DNA of 64,000 nucleotides from JABISG01 sp963581435. GTDB lineage: Bacteria > Planctomycetota > Planctomycetia > Planctomycetales > Planctomycetaceae. The stretch lies in assembly GCA_963581435.1 (NCBI GenBank), contig CAUZOL010000001.1, positions 1 through 64,000 of the forward strand, written 5' to 3'. How positions within the stretch are numbered: position 1 is the stretch's first letter; the number at the start of each line of letters is the position of its first letter. Shown piece by piece: positions 43,535-52,711 of the stretch. The position numbers were made by a program, and so were the translations under genes. The notes under the pieces are model-generated. The model was given only the letters and a program-made list of their open reading frames with translations. It did no database searches and was not told the origin of the DNA.

Positions 43535-43891
43535 AAAGCACGATCTTTCATCCGAGGTTTCGGCGGCATGCCTCGATCATCGCGACTGGTTGCCGCCCAA
43601 TATTGGAAGCCAATCCGCTGGCGACAATTCAAGCCACCAGCCTTCGCGATGACCTCCCACTGACACACTCGACCGTTATAGTGTGTATTAGACACATGCC
43701 GATACCCAACCGTCAAGATCCTTACCGACACGATTTGCAGTAACTGGTTTCACATTGCATAGTTACAAATTTCACCGGAGCCAACTCCGGGTAGTAAAAC
43801 CGCTGGAAACTTTTGTCATTTTGTTACAAAAACGGGTGTCGAAACTTATTCGTTGGTTGCGCGGCCGGGCATTGCCCTCATTGGAAACCGC
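43535..43891. promoter_or_regulatory. Divergent regulatory region
   Basis: 357 bases between two divergent genes and AT-richer than average. It contains ACACACT (43663-43669) paired with AGTGTGT (43680-43686), and TTTTGT-T-ACAAAA near 43819-43831. Either may be an operator for the flanking genes. No confident -35/-10 pair could be fixed. Confidence 0.35.
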
Positions 43892-44593
43892 ATGAAGATT
43901 CTCTTACTGGCAGACGTCCACTCCAATTGGCAGGCCCTCTCTGCCATCAAAGAGACGTTTGACGCCTGCCTGTTTGTGGGCGATTTTGTCGATTACGCGA
44001 CCGACCCCGTTCCGTGCATTGAATGGGGCCGCGCACACGTAACTGCCGGTGTTCGAGGCAATCATGACCACGCAGTCGCTCAGCGAATTACGGCGAACGG
44101 TGAGAAGGGACTTCGGCAGTTGGCGGCCGCCACGCGTCCCATTCATTGGCAACTAATGCGATCGAGCCACATGCGATACCTTTCAAGGTTGCCGGTGACA
44201 CAGCGTGTCACAGTCGATGAAAAATCGTTTCATCTGGTCCACGGCACGCCACGCGATCCACTCGATGAATATCTTTCCGACGATGCCGACGGATGGCAGG
44301 AACGGCTGGCGGCGATTGATGTCGATTTTGTTTGTGTTGGTCACACGCACGTTCCCTTTCATCTGGATCTAGGTCGCATTCAGGTGATAAATCCCGGCAG
44401 TGTGGGACAACCGCGCGACGGTGATCCGCGGGCGGCCTACGCAGTCATCGAAGATGGGAAAGTTGAACTGCGGCGTGTGAAGTATGACATCGACGCGACG
44501 GTGGATCAGATGCGCGCACAGGGAATCAACGGGACGGCGTTGGAAATGGCAGAGTCGATTCTGCGGACCGGCGGGTTGATGAAAGACTCGTAG
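43892..44593 (+). CDS. Metallophosphoesterase (YfcE/MPE-like)
   Basis: A 233-residue calcineurin-type phosphoesterase. Metal motifs are MKILLLADVHSN (DxH), CLFVGDFVDY (GDxxD), GVRGNHDHAV (GNHD), HLVHGTP (His) and CVGHTHVPF (GHxH), followed by VINPGSVGQPRDGDPRA. These proteins hydrolyse phosphodiesters or phosphomonoesters; the substrate here is unknown. ATG 43892 starts exactly at the first strand, whereas the longer frame from 43853 adds only 13 unlike residues. Monocistronic by spacing. Confidence 0.88.
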   Translation: MKILLLADVHSNWQALSAIKETFDACLFVGDFVDYATDPVPCIEWGRAHVTAGVRGNHDHAVAQRITANGEKGLRQLAAATRPIHWQLMRSSHMRYLSRLPVTQRVTVDEKSFHLVHGTPRDPLDEYLSDDADGWQERLAAIDVDFVCVGHTHVPFHLDLGRIQVINPGSVGQPRDGDPRAAYAVIEDGKVELRRVKYDIDATVDQMRAQGINGTALEMAESILRTGGLMKDS

Positions 44594-44594
44594 T

Positions 44595-44612
44595 GACCGC
44601 ATTCATGCGGTC
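44595..44612. repeat. Hairpin between convergent genes
   Basis: GACCGCA and TGCGGTC form a perfect 7-bp stem with a 4-base loop one base after the phosphoesterase stop. It may end transcription, but no T-run follows on the plus strand and on the minus strand the T-run comes before the stem. Confidence 0.4.
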
Positions 44613-44661
44613 GCAAAAAGATACGACCATCTCCGCAGCACTCCGGTCACCCTACCCAGTG

Positions 44662-45630
44662 TCATTTTCGCTGACTGCTACGCGTGCGCTGCACTTCCCA
44701 GCCGCGCTGCACAAGTGGACGACGGGAGATTTCCTGCCAGTGCCGAATGTCGATTTCGTACGGTCCATGCGGATCGTCAAACTTGCCGAAATCGGCCTGA
44801 TACTTTTTTAATCGCCCGATTTTTTTTGTCGGGTCCAATTCGCCGGGATGGTCCGAACCCGGTGCGCGTCCCCACAAAATGTGCGACCCATCCGTCGTCA
44901 ACAGTTCCAATTGCACATCGGCAACTGACTGAGTGGCGGCCTTCTGCCGCGGCGCGTAAATGGCTGCCAGTTTTAACTGCTCCCACTCTGCCTCCAGGAC
45001 ACCGGCCAATCGTGCAGCCGCCACCACGGTCGTGTCGCCCCACATTTCTCCGGCCGGACCGAGCGGCATCGACTTCACATTCAGAATCAGCGGATATTGC
45101 TCCGTTTCGGCGACGGAGAAGTCGGCGGGCGGGAGCAGGCGTCCTTCGACGTCCACCGGATAGACACCTTGTTGAACCTTAATCATCGCAATGGGAACGC
45201 GGTAACGCAGTGTCACCGTCAATCGTGCAGGCACTGCCTTCTTGACCTCAACAACGTCGGCGACCCACGGATGTCGCCCAAACGACTCCGCGACCCGCGA
45301 AACTAAACACTCGTCCAGTAGCAAAAGCTCATTCGGCAACTCGGCCTGTTCAACCACCTGCTGGACCAGGTCTTCGGGAACAAATCGCGGGGGCTGGTTG
45401 ATGGAAATGTCGGCGGCCCGAATGCGATACGCCGGCTGCTCGTTCAAATTCGGTAGCCGCTTGAGGCAAAATGGAATTGCTGCCGTTAGTCCAACGGCGA
45501 CTGCCAACGAGAGAAGTATCCGGGGCCGAAACATCATTCGCGTCAACAAGTTTCCTACCGCAGGCGCGTCTGCCGCCAATTCTGCGGCCGCCTTCTTCGC
45601 ATCAGCTTTGTTGCGTTTTTTTGCCGCCAT
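44662..45630 (-). CDS. FtsQ/POTRA-like membrane protein
   Basis: A 322-residue protein with a Lys/Ala-rich cytoplasmic start, one membrane segment (ILLSLAVAVGLTAAIPFCL) and a POTRA-like extracytoplasmic part. RHPWVADVVEVKKAVPARLTVTLRYRVPIAMI followed by VYPVDVEGRLLP matches the FtsQ pattern of POTRA end plus beta domain. FtsQ is a divisome scaffold in bacteria that divide with FtsZ; planctomycetes lack FtsZ, so a retained relative is notable. No mraY, mur or ftsA genes are adjacent. ATG 45630 (MAAKK) was chosen over 45684; ribosome sites are weak for both. Confidence 0.62.
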   Translation of the reverse strand: MAAKKRNKADAKKAAAELAADAPAVGNLLTRMMFRPRILLSLAVAVGLTAAIPFCLKRLPNLNEQPAYRIRAADISINQPPRFVPEDLVQQVVEQAELPNELLLLDECLVSRVAESFGRHPWVADVVEVKKAVPARLTVTLRYRVPIAMIKVQQGVYPVDVEGRLLPPADFSVAETEQYPLILNVKSMPLGPAGEMWGDTTVVAAARLAGVLEAEWEQLKLAAIYAPRQKAATQSVADVQLELLTTDGSHILWGRAPGSDHPGELDPTKKIGRLKKYQADFGKFDDPHGPYEIDIRHWQEISRRPLVQRGWEVQRTRSSQRK

Positions 45631-45803
45631 AGTGCCATCGATTTCTTCAGAATCGTGATTGGTGTGCGCGGACAATCGGCGCAACGACCACGTTGAATAG
45701 GTTCGACTTGCGGTAGCGACTGGCTGAATGCCAAGACAGAGATTGCGAGCTAAAATGGGGCCGGTGGACCGACTCTGCGGAATAGGCGATCCTTACGGTC
45801 GCC

Positions 45804-46670
45804 TTACTCTGCCTCGGCGTATGTCAGGAATCCACGAACGGCGGCGAGAAAGGCTTCCGGTTCGTCGGCGGCAATGGAATGCGAGCTGTGCGCAAAGATT
45901 TTCAAGTGCGCACGCGGAATCCGTTCGGCAATCAACCGCGAATGATTCGGCGGACAAATCCAGTCGTGCGCGCCGGTCATCACCAGTGTGGGACACGTGA
46001 TCGTCGAGAGCTGTTCGGTGTAGTCGAACGTGCGCAGGAAGCCGGCGAATCCGCGATTGAGTTGGTCGAAATTGCGGATACCGAGGCTCCAGCTGTCTTC
46101 AAATTTGTCGGGATCGAAGGACACGGCATACTGCGGGGCCATCAGCCGGTAGTATTCTTTGAGTTGTTCGAGCGACTCAAAGTTGCCGTCCCACAGCCGC
46201 CGACAGATTGCGATTTGTTCGGGCGTACCACGCTTTTCCACAATCCGCTTCGCATCTTCCATGAAACGGAAACTGGGTGAGGTTGCAACCAAAATCAAAT
46301 TGGCGACACGATCGGGATACCGAATGGCGTAACCCAACGCGACCATTCCGCCGTAGGACGAGCCGAGAATTGAAATCCGTTCGAGGCCGAAATGTTGCCT
46401 GAGCGCTTCGAGGTCGTCGATATTATTGTCGAGCGTCCACGAATCGGGGTCAGTGTCGCGACTGCGCCCCGAGCCGCGATGATCGACGTAAACCAATTGT
46501 GCCGTATCGCTGAGCGCAGCCGGTGTCGTCTTGAAACCCGAATGGTCACCGCCCGGTCCGCCGTGCAGCAGAAACAGGCAAGGCCGCTCAACGAGTTCAC
46601 CATTCACCGGCACCAGCCGCATGCCGTCGATGTCGTAGAAGATTTCCGTGCCACGAATTTTGGCGTACAT
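45804..46670 (-). CDS. Proline iminopeptidase-like alpha/beta hydrolase
   Basis: A 288-residue S33-family hydrolase. FLLHGGPGGDHSGF is the oxyanion HGGPG motif, DHRGSGRSRDTDP follows, ILGSSYGGMVALGYA holds the nucleophile Ser (GxSxGG), VMTGAHDWICPP the Asp and AHSSHSIAADEPEAF the His. The cap region is helical. The family releases N-terminal proline or hydrolyses small amides. It is the last of three minus-strand genes with an enolase-family epimerase and a penicillin acylase, suggesting processing of small peptides or N-acyl compounds. Confidence 0.88.
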   Translation of the reverse strand: MYAKIRGTEIFYDIDGMRLVPVNGELVERPCLFLLHGGPGGDHSGFKTTPAALSDTAQLVYVDHRGSGRSRDTDPDSWTLDNNIDDLEALRQHFGLERISILGSSYGGMVALGYAIRYPDRVANLILVATSPSFRFMEDAKRIVEKRGTPEQIAICRRLWDGNFESLEQLKEYYRLMAPQYAVSFDPDKFEDSWSLGIRNFDQLNRGFAGFLRTFDYTEQLSTITCPTLVMTGAHDWICPPNHSRLIAERIPRAHLKIFAHSSHSIAADEPEAFLAAVRGFLTYAEAE

Positions 46671-46755
46671 GATGCTGCCCCCGTCAACTGTGTCGATCAG
46701 AAACCCGCGAAACAGAAACCCGGTTTTTTCAAAAAACCGGGTTTCTCGAACCGGG

Positions 46756-47883
46756 TTAACCCTTTGCGGCCGCGCGGTAGCGTTCCATCTTTTCCCAATC
46801 GACGGTGACCCCCAGCCCCGGCTTATCGGGAATGGTGCAGGTGTTTCCTTCGATGGCGAGCGGCTCGGTCACAATGCGGTCTTCGTGATACCACGGCCCG
46901 AGAATGTCGCCGGGGAATTCTTCGACCTGCATATTCTGCAGGCCAATGGTCAGGTGACCCATCGCGGCGGTGGCGAGATCCCACTCCAGGTTCGAGCCGA
47001 TACTGCAGGCCACACCGTGTTCGGCGGCAAACTTCACAATCTCGGCCGACTTGCGAATGCCACCGTTTTTTCCGGGGTAAACGCTGATGACGTCACAGCC
47101 CTTGTTGCGAATCACTTCGCGGGCATGCACGAGATCGAAGCACATGTCGTCGGCCATCACCGGCACATCGACCGCGCTGCGGAGTTTGGCAATGGCGGCG
47201 TAGTCGCCGTCGGGTGTTGGCTGCTCGATGAGCGAGAGATTGCAATCTTCGAGTTCTTTGCAGCAGCGGATGGCGGTCTCGCAATCCCAACCGCAGTTGG
47301 CATCGATCACCATTTTGATATCGGGGCCGATCGCTGCGCGGACCGCTTTGACGCGGGCGATGTCTTCGGCGGGAACGGTTCCCACCTTCACTTTGATCGT
47401 GGTGAAACCCCAACCGACGCGCTCGACCGCTTTGGCCGCCGCTGTCTCCGGATCGTAGGCGGCCATCGAGAATCGCGCGGGAATGGTTAGCGAGCGATGC
47501 GGCCCGCCGAGCAGTTCGTAAACCGGTTTCGATTCCGCAATTCCGCGAATATCCCAGCAGGCCATCTCGATGGCGGCCTTCGTAAACCAGTTATGATTGA
47601 CGACGCGATCCATCACGTGGTCAATCGCTTCAACGTCCAGCGGATCGAGTCCAATGACCGCCGGTGCCAGTATGTCTTCGATGATTGCTTTCGCTGTGGC
47701 CGATGTTTCGCCACTCCAGCGCGGCATGGTGGTCGCTTCGCCCGCACCGGAAATGCCCTCGTCGGTATCGACGCGCACAATAAGAAACGGTGAGACACGA
47801 TGCGATCCCTTCGAGCCTTTGATCGCCAGTTCCGGCCGAACGACAATTTCGGCCGGATAAGTTTCAATACGGGTGATCTTCAT
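46756..47883 (-). CDS. Enolase-superfamily epimerase / cycloisomerase
   Basis: A 375-residue member of the muconate lactonising subgroup. After the N-terminal capping domain, the barrel shows FTTIKVKVGTVP (KxK acid/base), MVIDANCGWD, LIEQPTPDGD and MADDMCFD (three metal acids) and ISVYPGKNGGIRKS (second catalytic Lys). This pattern fits dipeptide epimerases, N-succinylamino acid racemases and cycloisomerases; the specificity loop does not allow a choice. Neighbours that cleave amides or peptides favour an amino-acid or dipeptide substrate. It is 85 bases from the iminopeptidase gene. Confidence 0.85.
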   Translation of the reverse strand: MKITRIETYPAEIVVRPELAIKGSKGSHRVSPFLIVRVDTDEGISGAGEATTMPRWSGETSATAKAIIEDILAPAVIGLDPLDVEAIDHVMDRVVNHNWFTKAAIEMACWDIRGIAESKPVYELLGGPHRSLTIPARFSMAAYDPETAAAKAVERVGWGFTTIKVKVGTVPAEDIARVKAVRAAIGPDIKMVIDANCGWDCETAIRCCKELEDCNLSLIEQPTPDGDYAAIAKLRSAVDVPVMADDMCFDLVHAREVIRNKGCDVISVYPGKNGGIRKSAEIVKFAAEHGVACSIGSNLEWDLATAAMGHLTIGLQNMQVEEFPGDILGPWYHEDRIVTEPLAIEGNTCTIPDKPGLGVTVDWEKMERYRAAAKG

Positions 47884-47995
47884 GGTGTTCCTTATTGATG
47901 GTGCTGTTCCCGTCGATTGCGCCGATCAGAAACTGGTTCGCCGCGACGTGCTAGTGTTGCGTCAAGATAAAAAAGTCGGGTCAGCGGCTAAAATG

Positions 47996-48062
47996 GTAAC
48001 CCGAAGCGTAAGCGAGGGATGGCGTGAAGTGCAGGTTCGTCCTCGCTTACGCTTCGGGTTAC
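47996..48062. repeat. Intergenic inverted repeat, family D copy 3
   Basis: A 22-base left arm (from 47996, core CCCGAAGCGTAAGCGAGG) is exactly inverted at 48041-48062, with a spacer of about 22 bases. It lies in the 268-base gap between the epimerase and the penicillin acylase genes, which are on the same strand. Confidence 0.85.
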
Positions 48063-48151
48063 TATGTCCCAGCTCTACCCGCAAAACAAAACTTGACAAA
48101 GCACCAGCACGTCGCGGCTAACCAAATTGATGTGTTTTCCAGTAGTTTTTC

Positions 48152-50524
48152 TCATCCCGGTTGCAAGATCATCGTTTCCACCGCCACCTTGGCCGCCTCT
48201 TCTACATCCAACGGAATCGGGTGATACCGGCCCGAGATCCAGTCTTCAAACTGGTCGCTGTAATGCGGGCTGCCAGGATGTCCCGATTGGCTTTGGGCAT
48301 CGACGGCGTTCAACACCGGCGGGTTGACGCTCAAATCGGCGATGAGTCGGTAGCCGGCACCGGTGGCAGCCGTCCAGTCGGGTCCGCTACCCGTGTTGCA
48401 AACGGTCGTCATATCGCCGCGAACCGGGCTGCCACCGTGATCGAGCAGTTGCGCCAAATCGCCGCGCGCTGACAACACGTGTTTGAGCGGCATGACGTGC
48501 AACCGCCCCCATTCCCATTCCGACATGTTGTCGCCGAAGCGGCTGGCGAGATCGTCCAACGCCGCTCGAAAGGCGGTGCGGATCTTCGTTTCACGGTCCC
48601 CCGCAGCGAACCAGCCGACCGCGTCGGCCTCCAACAGTCGGGCGGAAAAACCTTCGCAACCCTTCGCCAGTAATTCCGACGTATTGGCATCAAAGCGTTC
48701 GTCGGCTACGGTTCGTGCCCAGTGGGTGTAGAAGACATTGAAGATCGTCGTCGCGACCGAGTCCGGCTCGGCGTGAAAATCCCACGACTGCAATTGCTCC
48801 ACCGCCTCGCGAACTCGGGGATCGTCGTCGTTCTTCAACAAATCGACGAGATGCGGCACCGCGCCGGCGGCTCGCAAATTCACCGAATCCTGATGCATGT
48901 CGCGCATGTCGTCGGGGGTGAGTTCCCCCTGCTCTTCAATCATCTGGCGAATGCGGGTACCGCGCCAGCCGCTGACCCAGCGACCGTACAGCAGATGCGG
49001 AAAGTCGTTCGGAACAAGTCGATTGTTAGCACTGGCGATCCAGCCACGCTCCGGTTCGATGATGCCGGGCATTTCATCGAACGGAATCAACCCCTGCCAT
49101 TGATGCTCCGGGTCCCAACCCGGCCGGTAACCGCGTTCTTCCTGCTTGCGGACGGGGATGCGGCCGGACGACTGAAAGCCGATTGCCCCGTCGGTATCGG
49201 CGAACACCAACCCGAACGTCGGCACATGCCACGGCCTGAGCGCTTCGCGGAACTCCTTCACATCGTTCGCGCGGCCGATGTCCAACAACGATGTCAGCCA
49301 ACCGCCCTGATGGAAACCGAGCCAGTTGAGTGTGACCGGACCGGTTTTGTTCGCAGGTGGCGGAAGAATCTCATCGACGACCGGGCCGTTGCGCGAAAAG
49401 CGAATCGTCTTTGTCACCGGCTCGGCATCGCGGACGGCGATCACTTCGGCCAGTTCGCGGGCCGGTTCCCATTGGCCGTCGTAAAGGAAGCAATCAGAAT
49501 GATCGGGGTCGATCTTCTCTTGATACAGATCGCGCTGCGAGCAGATGTTGTTGGTGATGCCCCAGGCGACGCGTTCGTTGCGACCGAACATAATTGCCGG
49601 CATGCCAACATAGGCCATTCCCGCCACGTTGAACGATCCACCGCTGAGGTGGGCTTCGTACCAGCAGGAAACGGCCTCGAAGGCGATATGCGGATCGCTG
49701 CCCAACAGCGGCGCGCCGGTTGAAGTGCGGCTGCGGGAGACAACCCAGTTGTTGCTGCCGGTCGTGGCATCGGGATCACCCACCACCTGCCCCACCGGTT
49801 CCAGCGGCAGCGTTGCCGTCGGTGTGTATTCGCCGGGATGCAGAATCGACTCGTCGTCCGCTTCGCCCAGCAGATAGTTGTCGAACAGAGGGCCATTGCC
49901 CAGAGCGCGGCGAGCGAGTTCCGGCATGACGATGACGGGATAACGCACTGTTAAGTAGTAGCGGAATTCACTTTCGATGGCGATGCAGTCGGTCTCGATC
50001 CAACGCTTTGGGCGGTAGTCCAACAGATCGAATTCAATCGGCAAGTTGTCGCCGCAATGGTCGATGAGCGCGTTAACGCCATCGGTGAAGGCGGTGAGCG
50101 TCTGCCGGACTTCGGGCGAAAGTCGTTCCCACTCGTCGGCGGCGATGCGACTGTGACCAATCGTGCGGGCAACAATGTCGGTTTCCAGCCCGTCGGGGCC
50201 GAGAATTTCAGCCAGACGTCCCTGCGCTTTGCGGCGAAGATAGTCGAGTTGAAACAGCCGATCCTGCGCCATCGCATAGCCGAACCCAAAAAACAGGTCA
50301 CGGTCGTTGTCGGCCTGAATGTGCGGAATGCCGTGCGCGTCGCGGGCAATCGACACGGTCGTCGAGACGTGTACGGGGATTTCTCCCGTGTGAGAGGGGA
50401 CCCGTTTTTCGGCTTCTTCCCGCCACCAACTGTCGAACTCGGCTCGCGTGATTCCCGCGGATTTGCAGGCGGATTGAATGCTGTCCCCGTCACCAAGGCG
50501 GCGAAGGCGTTCTTTAGTATTCAT
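48152..50524 (-). CDS. Penicillin acylase-family Ntn hydrolase with N-terminal HTH-like extension
   Basis: A 790-residue S45-family hydrolase. The alpha part has VSIARDAHGIPHIQA and FFGFGYAMAQDRLFQLD; the beta-chain nucleophile is Ser257 in TTGSNNWVVSRSRT, where self-cleavage at Gly-Ser would occur. VAWGITNN and the later NRLVPNDFPHLLYGRWV also fit. These enzymes deacylate N-acyl amino acids, beta-lactams or homoserine lactones. Oddly, there is no signal peptide, although family members are normally exported. Instead residues 1-42 (LRRLGDGDSIQSACKSAGIT, then EFDSWWREEAEKR) read like a helix-turn-helix. RBS for ATG 50524 is weak. Confidence 0.87.
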   Translation of the reverse strand: MNTKERLRRLGDGDSIQSACKSAGITRAEFDSWWREEAEKRVPSHTGEIPVHVSTTVSIARDAHGIPHIQADNDRDLFFGFGYAMAQDRLFQLDYLRRKAQGRLAEILGPDGLETDIVARTIGHSRIAADEWERLSPEVRQTLTAFTDGVNALIDHCGDNLPIEFDLLDYRPKRWIETDCIAIESEFRYYLTVRYPVIVMPELARRALGNGPLFDNYLLGEADDESILHPGEYTPTATLPLEPVGQVVGDPDATTGSNNWVVSRSRTSTGAPLLGSDPHIAFEAVSCWYEAHLSGGSFNVAGMAYVGMPAIMFGRNERVAWGITNNICSQRDLYQEKIDPDHSDCFLYDGQWEPARELAEVIAVRDAEPVTKTIRFSRNGPVVDEILPPPANKTGPVTLNWLGFHQGGWLTSLLDIGRANDVKEFREALRPWHVPTFGLVFADTDGAIGFQSSGRIPVRKQEERGYRPGWDPEHQWQGLIPFDEMPGIIEPERGWIASANNRLVPNDFPHLLYGRWVSGWRGTRIRQMIEEQGELTPDDMRDMHQDSVNLRAAGAVPHLVDLLKNDDDPRVREAVEQLQSWDFHAEPDSVATTIFNVFYTHWARTVADERFDANTSELLAKGCEGFSARLLEADAVGWFAAGDRETKIRTAFRAALDDLASRFGDNMSEWEWGRLHVMPLKHVLSARGDLAQLLDHGGSPVRGDMTTVCNTGSGPDWTAATGAGYRLIADLSVNPPVLNAVDAQSQSGHPGSPHYSDQFEDWISGRYHPIPLDVEEAAKVAVETMILQPG

Positions 50525-50690
50525 TGTTGTCGATTACCTTCTCGGTCGCGATTCCCCAACGGGATTTTCGCAGATGCGTTCGTCTCACTTGATTCTGGTC
50601 GGCTCTGGTGTGATGCTGACCGAAACGAGACCGGCATTCAATGCTGCGCCAAGGAAATCGTTGTGGTCGGTCATACAGCAGCCGCAAATA

Positions 50691-50758
50691 GGAGAGTCGA
50701 GATGCGATGGTCGAGAGTCGAGAGTGTAGAGTCGAGAGTCGAGAGTCGAGAGCCGAGA
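50691..50758. repeat. GTCGAGA-type tandem repeat at the gene start
   Basis: About eight partly degenerate heptamers of GTCGAGA run from the ribosome site through the first 18 codons of the sialidase gene. Related GAGTCGAGAG words occur, on the other strand, at 57484-57517. Copy number would change the N-terminus in steps of seven bases and so shift the frame. Confidence 0.75.
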
Positions 50759-52711
50759 GCAAGAAGGACGCTGAATGCGTCTCGGCTATTGATTGCGATT
50801 TTCGCGCTCATTGTTATTGCCAATGTTTTGCCGACGTTATCGACGGCTGCTGAGCCGGTCCGGAAGCATGTGGAACTGGATGCTGCGACCCGGGAACGGT
50901 GTTTGGATATTCTGCGTGCAGGACTCCGTTCGGACGAGTTCTGGCCATCGATTCATGCTGCCGAAGGACTGACATTGGGTGGTCGCGGTGAAGAAGTCCG
51001 CGAGTTTCTGTTGCCGAAACTTGGTTCTGAAACCGACGATCAACGCCGCTGCGGCATCGCCCGTGAACTGGTCCGTGCTGGTGATCGGTTGAAGGCGAAC
51101 GTGATGTTGACAATTCTCGCTGGCAAGGAAAGTCATGGTCACGTTCATGCGGCGGAAAGTTTGTACAAGGTCGCTGAAATCGGCGACGGCGTCGCGATGC
51201 GGCGGGCTTTTGCGCAGGATGAGAACGAAACGCTCAAAATCATGTCGGCCGCGGCGCTCGGGCGATGTGGCAATCCCGTCTGCATGGCTTACTTGCGGAA
51301 AACGTTGACACATTCCGATCCGAAAATCGCCCGCATTGCCGCATGGGTGTTGGGGCGAATTGGCGACTCCCAAGATATCGCCCAAATCTCGAAGAACGTG
51401 ACAACCGCTCCCGATGCGCTCACGCGGGCCTATTACGAACACTCGCTGGCAGCTTTGGGTGATCTCTCGGGCCGCGAGGGGTTGGCGAAAAACCTGAGCG
51501 ACGAGGATGCGGCCATCCGAACGTATGCGGCGACATTCGCTGGCGACGCACGGGCGGTTTTCGTTGCCGACAAGCTGGCGAAACGGCTCGACGATGAGAA
51601 CGCCGACGTGCGGTTTCGTGCGGCTCAATCGCTGCTGGTGATCTCGCGTCCTGCTGATCCGGATCGTCACGAAGACGTTTCCCGAATGGTTTACAAGGCA
51701 ACGAAAGAGAATCCGCGATACACCGAAGGATCGATTCTCGAGTTGAGCGATGGTTCACTGTTGTTTGCGGCGACGGAATTCATCGGCGGTGGCAGTGACT
51801 TTGCCAAGGCGCAAATTGTAGGCCGAGAATCGAGCGACGGCGGACGCACATGGGGCAAGCAGCGCATGCTGCAAGAGAACACCGGCGGCCGCAACGTAAT
51901 GAGCGTCACGCTGCGGCGATTGAAGAAAGGACCGATGGCGGGCGAGATTGCGCTGTTCTACCTGCAGAAGAACAGTTTCAGCGACCTCGACCTGCTGGTG
52001 CGGTTTTCAAAGGACGAGGGCCAAACGTTCGGCCCGCCGACAACGGTGACCAATGAGTCGGGTTACCACGTCGTGAATAACGACCGGGTGGTCGAACTTT
52101 CCACGGGACGGTTACTCGCGCCCGCCGCATCGACGGCCGACGTGAAGAAGGTGAATCATTTTGTCTCGCACTGTTTCATTTCCGACGATGGCGGCCGGAC
52201 CTGGCGGAAAGGTAAGAACAGCGTCGATATGCCAAAACGCGGCGCAATGGAGCCGGAAGTGTTGGAACTCAACGATGGCGGCGTATTGATGATCGTCCGC
52301 ACGCAACTGGGGATCATTGGTGCATTCCGCTCGACCGATGGCGGGGAAACATGGGGCGAACAGATGTCGCTCGACCTGAAAGCACCCGAAGCGCCGGCGA
52401 CGCTGCGGCGGATTCCCTCGACCGGCGATCTGCTGTTGATCTGGAACAACACCTACACCGCCGGCGCCGGTCACGGCGGCAAACGAACTCCGCTGACCGC
52501 TGCCATCTCGTCCGACGAAGGCAAAACGTGGCGGAACGTGAGGAATCTCGAAACGGACAAGAGCAAAACGTTTTCCTACACCAGCGCGATTTTCGTGCGA
52601 GATCGCGTCGTGCTCAGTTACTGGGAAAGCGGTCCGGCCGCCGGACAACTTTCGACACGTTTTCGATCGCTGCCCGTGAGTTGGTTTTACGGCGAAGCTC
52701 GGAAGGAATGA
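50702..52711 (+). CDS. Exported HEAT-repeat plus sialidase (BNR) protein
   Basis: A 669-residue protein. ATG 50702 has AGGAG 7 bases upstream and is preferred; the frame is open further back but antisense to the acylase gene. The first 25 residues are coded by a GTCGAGA tandem repeat (RVESVESRVESR), then comes a signal anchor (LLIAIFALIVIANVLPTLST). HEAT-like repeats follow (MSAAALGRCGNPVCMAYLRK, IAAWVLGRIGDSQDI, VRFRAAQSLLVI). The C-terminal half is a six-bladed sialidase-type propeller with four Asp boxes near 51831, 52178, 52330 and 52507 (S-x-D-x-G-x-T-W). It may bind or cleave sialic-acid-like sugars outside the cytoplasm. Confidence 0.8.
   Translation: MRWSRVESVESRVESREPRARRTLNASRLLIAIFALIVIANVLPTLSTAAEPVRKHVELDAATRERCLDILRAGLRSDEFWPSIHAAEGLTLGGRGEEVREFLLPKLGSETDDQRRCGIARELVRAGDRLKANVMLTILAGKESHGHVHAAESLYKVAEIGDGVAMRRAFAQDENETLKIMSAAALGRCGNPVCMAYLRKTLTHSDPKIARIAAWVLGRIGDSQDIAQISKNVTTAPDALTRAYYEHSLAALGDLSGREGLAKNLSDEDAAIRTYAATFAGDARAVFVADKLAKRLDDENADVRFRAAQSLLVISRPADPDRHEDVSRMVYKATKENPRYTEGSILELSDGSLLFAATEFIGGGSDFAKAQIVGRESSDGGRTWGKQRMLQENTGGRNVMSVTLRRLKKGPMAGEIALFYLQKNSFSDLDLLVRFSKDEGQTFGPPTTVTNESGYHVVNNDRVVELSTGRLLAPAASTADVKKVNHFVSHCFISDDGGRTWRKGKNSVDMPKRGAMEPEVLELNDGGVLMIVRTQLGIIGAFRSTDGGETWGEQMSLDLKAPEAPATLRRIPSTGDLLLIWNNTYTAGAGHGGKRTPLTAAISSDEGKTWRNVRNLETDKSKTFSYTSAIFVRDRVVLSYWESGPAAGQLSTRFRSLPVSWFYGEARKE

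Noticed and set aside
48722..49723. 333-codon plus-strand open frame
   Set aside because: Antisense to the penicillin acylase gene; composition is that of a shadow frame.
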